NCBI GenBank assembly: GCA_009702045.1
Contig: WLIV01000014.1
Location: 22,600-86,599 of the forward strand
DNA from: Actinomycetota bacterium
GTDB lineage: Bacteria > Actinomycetota > Acidimicrobiia > Acidimicrobiales > Ilumatobacteraceae
Reading direction: 5' to 3'
Length of the DNA stretch: 64,000 nucleotides
This document shows, piece after piece, positions 59,759 to 64,000 of this stretch (positions are counted from its first letter, which is position 1; each line of letters begins with the position of its first letter). Both the position numbers and the translations under genes were made by a program. The notes beneath the pieces were generated by a model. It saw only the letters and a program-made list of their open reading frames with translations. It did no database searches and was not told the DNA's origin.

Positions 59759-60952
59759 ATGCCGGAGCCGACACCCCCGCAACCGACCCAGCAGCCCGCC
59801 ACCCGGGCGATCACCGCCGGGCGCGGGCACAGCGGCCGTTCGCTTGCGCCCGCCTTGTGGGCGAGCAGCGTGTGGCAGTCGGCTGACATGGCCGATGCCC
59901 GCAAGCGCGCGACGGGAATCCGTTCGGGAGAGTTCTACGGCCGTTACGCGAACCCCACCGTGGCGTCGTTCGAGGATGCCGTCGCGCAACTTGAGGGCGC
60001 CGAAAGCGCCCTCGCCTTCGCCAGCGGCATGGGCGCGATCAGCACTGTGGTACTCGCCCTGTGTGGCGCTGGCGATCACATCGTCGCCCAACGTCAGCTC
60101 TACTCGGCCACGCTGGCATTCCTGCAGGGGCCGTGTGCACGCTTCGGCATCGAGGTCACGTTCGTCGATGGCACTGAACCCGGCGCATTCGCTGCCGCCT
60201 TGAAGCCCGGTCGCACGATGCTTGCCATCGCCGAAACCCCGTCGAACCCGTTGCTGGAGCTCGTCGACCTCGACGAGTTCGGTGGCCTGCGCGGCCCGAT
60301 CACGCTCGTTGACTCCACGTTCGCCACCCCACTCGGGCAGCAGCCGCTCGCCCACGGCGTGCACCTCTCGCTGCATTCGGCCACCAAGGGAATCGCCGGT
60401 CACAACGACGCGACGCTCGGCGTCGTCAGCGGCGAGCGCGACCTCCTCGACTCGATCTGGGCGTACTCGGTGCTCCACGGTGCCACCGCTTCACCATTCG
60501 ACGCGTTGAACGCCTTACGGGGTGTCCGCACGCTTGCGGTGCGCACGAAGCACCAGTCGGCGAGCGCACTGGAACTCGCGCGGGCGCTACAACAGCACCC
60601 GGCAGTGCATGCCGTCCACTACCCGGGCCTTGAGTCGCACCCACAGCACGCGCTGGCCGCACGCCAGATGAGCCACTTCGGCACCGTGCTGGCGATCGAC
60701 CTTGCCGGCGGACGCGCCGCGGTCGAGCACCTGCTGTCGACCGTCCAACTCGTCCGCGTGGCCACATCGCTCGGAGGGCCCGAGACGCTGGTGTGCCACC
60801 CGCGGTCCACCACACATGCCAGCCTCACCGATGAGGAATCTGCCGAGCAGGGCGTCACCCCCGGGCTGCTGCGCCTCTCGGTGGGCCTCGAAGACCCGTC
60901 CGACGTGCTGGCCGACCTGCACCGCGCGCTCGCTACCGCACCCGGCAGCTGA
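59759..60952 (+). CDS. Cys/Met-metabolism PLP-dependent enzyme
   Basis: This 397-residue fold-type I PLP enzyme belongs to the cystathionine gamma-synthase/beta-lyase/methionine gamma-lyase family. YGRYANPTVASFEDAVAQLEGAE, the Ser/Thr-rich SGMGAIST, the PLP-site VDSTFATP and the PLP-lysine region LHSATKGIAGHNDATLG (Lys in SATKG) match the family, as does the C-terminal SLGGPETLVCHP. Residues that separate the branches cannot be assigned safely, so only the family is given. The N-terminal 15 residues are Pro/Gln-rich and may be a start-site artefact; a later Met is possible. It is followed by the hydrolase gene with a 3-nt gap. Confidence 0.86.
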   Translation: MPEPTPPQPTQQPATRAITAGRGHSGRSLAPALWASSVWQSADMADARKRATGIRSGEFYGRYANPTVASFEDAVAQLEGAESALAFASGMGAISTVVLALCGAGDHIVAQRQLYSATLAFLQGPCARFGIEVTFVDGTEPGAFAAALKPGRTMLAIAETPSNPLLELVDLDEFGGLRGPITLVDSTFATPLGQQPLAHGVHLSLHSATKGIAGHNDATLGVVSGERDLLDSIWAYSVLHGATASPFDALNALRGVRTLAVRTKHQSASALELARALQQHPAVHAVHYPGLESHPQHALAARQMSHFGTVLAIDLAGGRAAVEHLLSTVQLVRVATSLGGPETLVCHPRSTTHASLTDEESAEQGVTPGLLRLSVGLEDPSDVLADLHRALATAPGS

Positions 60953-60955
60953 CCG

Positions 60956-61612
60956 ATGACCACCATCCTGTGCCTGCACGGCCTGGGCGGTACCGGCCGG
61001 ACGATGCAGCCCTTGGCCGATGCGCTGACCGCACTCGGTCACACCGTGCACACGCCGACGCTGCCTGGTCACGGAACCGTGGCTGCGGATCTACTCGGCG
61101 TGACCTGGACCGACTGGGTGGACGCCGCCGACCTAGCGGTCAGCGAAACGGGTGCAGACCTCGTGGTCGGCCAGTCGATGGGCGGCGCGATCGCCCTCGC
61201 CGTGGCGGTGCGTCAACGTCGCCACGCGACGCTACGCAAGGTGGTGGCGATCAACTGCCCGGCCCCCGACCCCGACGCCGTCGACGGTCTGGAGTGGCAA
61301 CAGTCGCGCGGCATCGAGTGGATCGATGGGCCACCGCTGGGTGACGGCGAGGAGGGTTACACCCGCTTCCCGATCACCGCACTGTTGACGATGACCGATG
61401 GCGTACTGGCCACGGGCTTGGCAGGTGTCACGCTCCCGGTGCTCTTGGTGACGAGCGCGTTCGACGAGGTGGTCGACCCGTACAGCGCCGGCACCATCGC
61501 TGGCGGGCTGGGCGGACCCGTAACACGGCTGCTGCTGCCCAACAGCGGACACGTCGCTACCCACGGCCCCGATCTGGCGCTTCTGGTCGCGGCCATCGAC
61601 AACTTCGTCTGA
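60956..61612 (+). CDS. Alpha/beta hydrolase, carboxylesterase/monoacylglycerol lipase-like
   Basis: This 218-residue compact alpha/beta hydrolase has LCLHGLGGTGRTM at the oxyanion site, the nucleophile elbow VGQSMGGA (Ser about residue 66), the acid in SAFDEVVDP and the histidine in LPNSGHVATHGP. The order and short length fit the Est30-type carboxylesterase/monoacylglycerol lipase branch. It begins 3 nt after the PLP enzyme and is probably co-transcribed with it. No lid domain is present. The natural ester is unknown. Confidence 0.82.
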   Translation: MTTILCLHGLGGTGRTMQPLADALTALGHTVHTPTLPGHGTVAADLLGVTWTDWVDAADLAVSETGADLVVGQSMGGAIALAVAVRQRRHATLRKVVAINCPAPDPDAVDGLEWQQSRGIEWIDGPPLGDGEEGYTRFPITALLTMTDGVLATGLAGVTLPVLLVTSAFDEVVDPYSAGTIAGGLGGPVTRLLLPNSGHVATHGPDLALLVAAIDNFV

Positions 61613-61625
61613 GTACGCTCGGCGC

Positions 61626-62402
61626 GTGACTCACGAACTCCCGACCCGCGCCTCGTGGTGGTTCTCCCTCGCGATGGGGGCCACGACGGCTGCGATCACC
61701 GCCTTCCTCTTGCAACTTGCCCTGGTTCCCACGGTGTTGCTGCTCGCGGCTGTCGCCCTGCTCGTGCGTCTTGACGCCCCCACCGGCACGCTTGCCCGTC
61801 GGCTGATCATCCGCTTCGAGAGCGACGTCACGGAGGACTCCGACCGCATCGAGCGGCGGCCACGCGTCCTGCTCGCGCTCTTCGCCGTGTTCCCTCTCGC
61901 ATTGGCAATCAATGCCTGGCAGTCCGCCGGACCGGACGATCAATGGAACACACTTTCAGCAGCGATCACTGCGGCCGGATGCTGGGTCGGGTGGTCCTTC
62001 GCCGAACACGGACGTTCCATCGGACGGCCGATCCGCTGGTTTCCGTACTGGTTGACGGTATGCCTCGCGATCGGCATCTTCCACACCGCAGGCGGACCGT
62101 TCCACGTTCGGTGGGCGTACTGCCAGTCGAAGCTCACCGCCGCCGTTGAGCAGGGCACCCCATTCGGAGCACACGCGACGGGTTGGATGTGTTGGCCGGA
62201 CGCACATGTTCGCGAGGTGAACGGCCAGACCCGCCTGTATCTCGACGGAGGCATCAGCAGTGAAACGGGCCAAGGCCTCGTCTATAGCCCCGACGGCGCG
62301 ATCGAGCAGACATCGCGTCTGCAAGCCCTGCGCGATCTCGGCAGCGGCTGGTACTGGTTCGAGACCGGATCGGTCGTGCGCAGCATCTGGTTCGACGGCT
62401 GA
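61626..62402 (+). CDS. Membrane protein of unknown function
   Basis: This 258-residue protein starts with GTG at 61626. It has about four membrane helices in the first 165 residues (SLAMGATTAAITAFLLQLALVPTVLLLAAVALLVRL, RVLLALFAVFPLALAINAW, ITAAGCWVGWSF, WLTVCLAIGIFHTAGG). A ~95-residue extracytoplasmic tail follows, with two or three cysteines (WAYCQSK, WMCWPD) and a tyrosine/tryptophan-rich end. I do not recognise the family. It follows the hydrolase by 13 nt on the same strand and faces the Fe-S carrier gene. The tail could be a ligand-binding domain. Confidence 0.6.
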   Translation: MTHELPTRASWWFSLAMGATTAAITAFLLQLALVPTVLLLAAVALLVRLDAPTGTLARRLIIRFESDVTEDSDRIERRPRVLLALFAVFPLALAINAWQSAGPDDQWNTLSAAITAAGCWVGWSFAEHGRSIGRPIRWFPYWLTVCLAIGIFHTAGGPFHVRWAYCQSKLTAAVEQGTPFGAHATGWMCWPDAHVREVNGQTRLYLDGGISSETGQGLVYSPDGAIEQTSRLQALRDLGSGWYWFETGSVVRSIWFDG

Positions 62403-62432
62403 ACGACGACTGACCAGTCAGCGCTCGGCACG

Positions 62433-63065
62433 CTATTGGAAGTAGGGGTTCTCGCCAGACGTGTGGTCGGTGAGGTCGCGGACGCGGTCGACGCCTGCAA
62501 TCTGCTCGACGAGCATCGTCTGCACACCATCGAGCATGGTGGCCTTGCTCATCGAGCACCCGTGGCAGCCGCCGCCCATCGTGAGATAGACAGTGCCTTC
62601 GTTGTCGTGGCCGACAAACGTGACGAAGCCGCCGTGTGCTGCGAGCGAAGGATTGACCTCGGCGGTGATGATCGTTTCGACCTCGGCGCTGAGGGCGTCG
62701 TCGTGGATCAACCCTTCGACGGCCGGCGCCTGCGGCTTGTTGGGGTTACGGATGACGAGGCCAGCCGACGAGGTGTGGTCGAGTGTGGCACCCTCGAGTA
62801 ACTCAGCGCTGGTGGCCGGAATGATGACCTTCAACGAGATGCCATCGGCCACGTGAGTACGCACCTCATCGGTGAACGCAGCCGTCGTGACGACGTCGAA
62901 GCTGAGGTCGTACAGGAAGTCCTCGCCGGGCTTACTGATGATCTCGAGCCGTAGGCCCAGCCGGTCGGCGTCGGGCTCGGTGTCGCGAAGCGCCGCGAGT
63001 TCTCCCAGTGCGGTGGGGGTGATCGTGATGATCGAGTGGACAGCGGTGGCGGCGAGTGGACTCAC
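62433..63065 (-). CDS. nfuA: Iron-sulphur carrier with IscA-like and NifU C-terminal domains
   Basis: This 210-residue NfuA-type Fe-S carrier has an N-terminal ~100-residue A-type (IscA/HesB-like) domain (SIITITPTALGELAALRD...) that lacks the three cysteines of true A-type carriers. It is joined to a C-terminal NifU-like domain with the cluster cysteines in GGGCHGCSMSKATML (about residues 164-178). NfuA holds and delivers [4Fe-4S] clusters to apoproteins, such as radical-SAM enzymes like MoaA in this window. It starts with GTG at 63065. Domain order and the CxxC motif are clear. The divergent gap to the next gene is 108 nt. Confidence 0.88.
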   Translation of the reverse strand: MSPLAATAVHSIITITPTALGELAALRDTEPDADRLGLRLEIISKPGEDFLYDLSFDVVTTAAFTDEVRTHVADGISLKVIIPATSAELLEGATLDHTSSAGLVIRNPNKPQAPAVEGLIHDDALSAEVETIITAEVNPSLAAHGGFVTFVGHDNEGTVYLTMGGGCHGCSMSKATMLDGVQTMLVEQIAGVDRVRDLTDHTSGENPYFQ

Positions 63066-63174
63066 GTCAGCACCTTAGCGTCCGAATCCGACGACCGCGT
63101 TAGGCACACTTCACGGCATTGTGACCCGTGGCGAGCGACACCACTACGACCGGCCGGGGTGCCAGACTTTCGCA

Positions 63175-64000
63175 ATGCGTTCCCCCTCATCACTACGCGC
63201 CCGGCTGAGCCTCGGCATCGTGCTCGTTGCCGCCACTGCCCTCGCAGCCTGTAGCAGCGACAGTTCCTCGAAGTCCACCGCCGAGACGTTGCCGCTCTCC
63301 ACCTTGCCCGCCACGGTCGCCAGCACCACTCCGCCGGCGGTGACCGACGCTCCCACCACCGCCGCAACGCAGGTTGCCACGTATCCGCTCACGGGCCTCC
63401 CGGTGAGCGACGAGGCAGCAGCCGCTCGCCCAGCAATGATCGCCAAGGTGGGGAACTACGACAGCTACCCGCAGACCGGTCTGAACGCGGCCGACATCGT
63501 CTACGAGGAACTGATCAACGACCACATTTCGCGCTTCGCGATCGTGTACCAGAGCCAGGCGCCCAAGGATCTCGTCGGACCGATCCGCTCGGGTCGCCGC
63601 CAGGACGTCGACCTGCTGACCAACCTCAACCATCCGGTGCTCGCGTGGGCCGGCGGCAACGCATTCGTCACCAAGGACGTCGCGGACAGCGAACTCGTCA
63701 ACATGAGTCAGACGTATTGCAACAAGGCGTGCATGCGCGTCGACTTCACCAAGGCGCCCTACAACCTGTACTTCGACATCGCCAAGGCGTGGGAGAAGAT
63801 GCCCGAGGGCGGCAAGACACCGCCGCAGCAATTCCAGTACCGCACCACCGGTGCCGCCCTGGCCGGCTCGGCCGCCACCGGTGTCGACATGACGATCGAT
63901 TCGTACAAGATCGGCTGGACCTGGAACGACAGCACCAAGCAGTACGAGCGCACACAGAACAAGAAGGCCGACACGGAGCGCAACGGCGACCGAGTCACCA
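63175..64000 (+). CDS. DUF3048 lipoprotein, 3' truncated by window end
   Basis: This frame runs from ATG 63175 to the window end without a stop (275 codons visible). A signal peptide ends in the lipobox TALAACSSD (Cys about residue 26), then a Ser/Thr-rich linker, and the DUF3048 domain with YPLTGLPV, RPAMIAKVGNYDSYPQTGL, NAADIVYEELIND, and FAIVYQSQAPKDLVGPIRSGRRQDVDLL. DUF3048 (YerB-like) lipoproteins sit on the cell surface and have no established activity. The remaining third of the protein lies right of the window. Expression direction is away from nfuA. The start has no strong Shine-Dalgarno. Confidence 0.8.
   Translation, partial: MRSPSSLRARLSLGIVLVAATALAACSSDSSSKSTAETLPLSTLPATVASTTPPAVTDAPTTAATQVATYPLTGLPVSDEAAAARPAMIAKVGNYDSYPQTGLNAADIVYEELINDHISRFAIVYQSQAPKDLVGPIRSGRRQDVDLLTNLNHPVLAWAGGNAFVTKDVADSELVNMSQTYCNKACMRVDFTKAPYNLYFDIAKAWEKMPEGGKTPPQQFQYRTTGAALAGSAATGVDMTIDSYKIGWTWNDSTKQYERTQNKKADTERNGDRVT

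Overview
The window is high-GC, densely packed DNA with many GTG starts and 4-nt ATGA/GTGA gene overlaps. Its marker genes point to an actinobacterium, and the overall style to the Acidimicrobiia (Ilumatobacter-like). This placement is inferred from gene content, not from a phylogeny. The markers are a glucosyl-3-phosphoglycerate synthase next to a FolP2-like protein (the mycobacterial arrangement), mycothiol-type DinB/MDMPI proteins, DUF222-HNH nucleases, a SepX/GlpR-like membrane protein, a PmmB-type mutase in a nucleoside-salvage neighbourhood, and DosR-like and PafBC-like DNA motifs.

Layout. 1-10.5 kb is mostly nucleoside uptake and salvage: two BmpA-system ABC permeases (the first cut by the window edge), a CoA-transferase, queF, adenosine deaminase, upp, a PmmB-like phospho-sugar mutase and an adenosine-kinase-like PfkB protein. 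A secreted SGNH hydrolase and an AAA ATPase with a striking 16-bp palindrome upstream interrupt this set. 10.6-25.3 kb holds aminopeptidase N, a beta-CASP nuclease, an acyl-CoA ligase, ThrH, two hydrolases, a fasciclin lipoprotein downstream of a DosR-like box, a lipoprotein cytochrome c and HrpA. 25.3-30.8 kb holds a DUF222-HNH nuclease, gpgS/folP2-like, a FolB-FolK fusion, tRNA-Ala(CGC) with its terminator, a SepX-like gene, a small coupled ORF and moaC.

30.8-35.3 kb is the most accessory part: a secreted protein of unknown function, a frameshifted IS30 transposase, an RHH/PIN toxin-antitoxin pair, and an ECF sigma factor with a membrane partner. 35.3-46.1 kb carries moaA-moeA, galU-alkD, a CIRCE-like operator before a cysteine-free FmdB-like gene, a SAF-domain gene and the operon tldD-tldE-PHP-uppP-pirin. 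46-57 kb has a thioesterase-lipoprotein pair, a nuclease-like gene whose 3' end is duplicated nearby, an MFS/TPP-enzyme operon, dxs, hisN, a D-aminoacylase-like amidohydrolase and a second DUF222-HNH nuclease. 57-64 kb has a methyltransferase, phosphofructokinase, two small enzymes, a Cys/Met-metabolism PLP enzyme, hydrolase and membrane genes, an IscA/NifU-type Fe-S carrier and a 3'-truncated DUF3048 lipoprotein.

The most notable non-coding signals are: a shared 15-nt block upstream of both DUF222-HNH genes that fits the PafBC (RecA-independent DNA damage) promoter pattern; a one-mismatch CIRCE element just before the fmdB-like gene; a DosR-type box before the fasciclin lipoprotein; the perfect palindrome at 7889-7929; and a 54-nt repeated 3'-end/hairpin module around 46.8 and 47.9 kb. 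No CRISPR array, prophage or secondary-metabolite cluster was seen.
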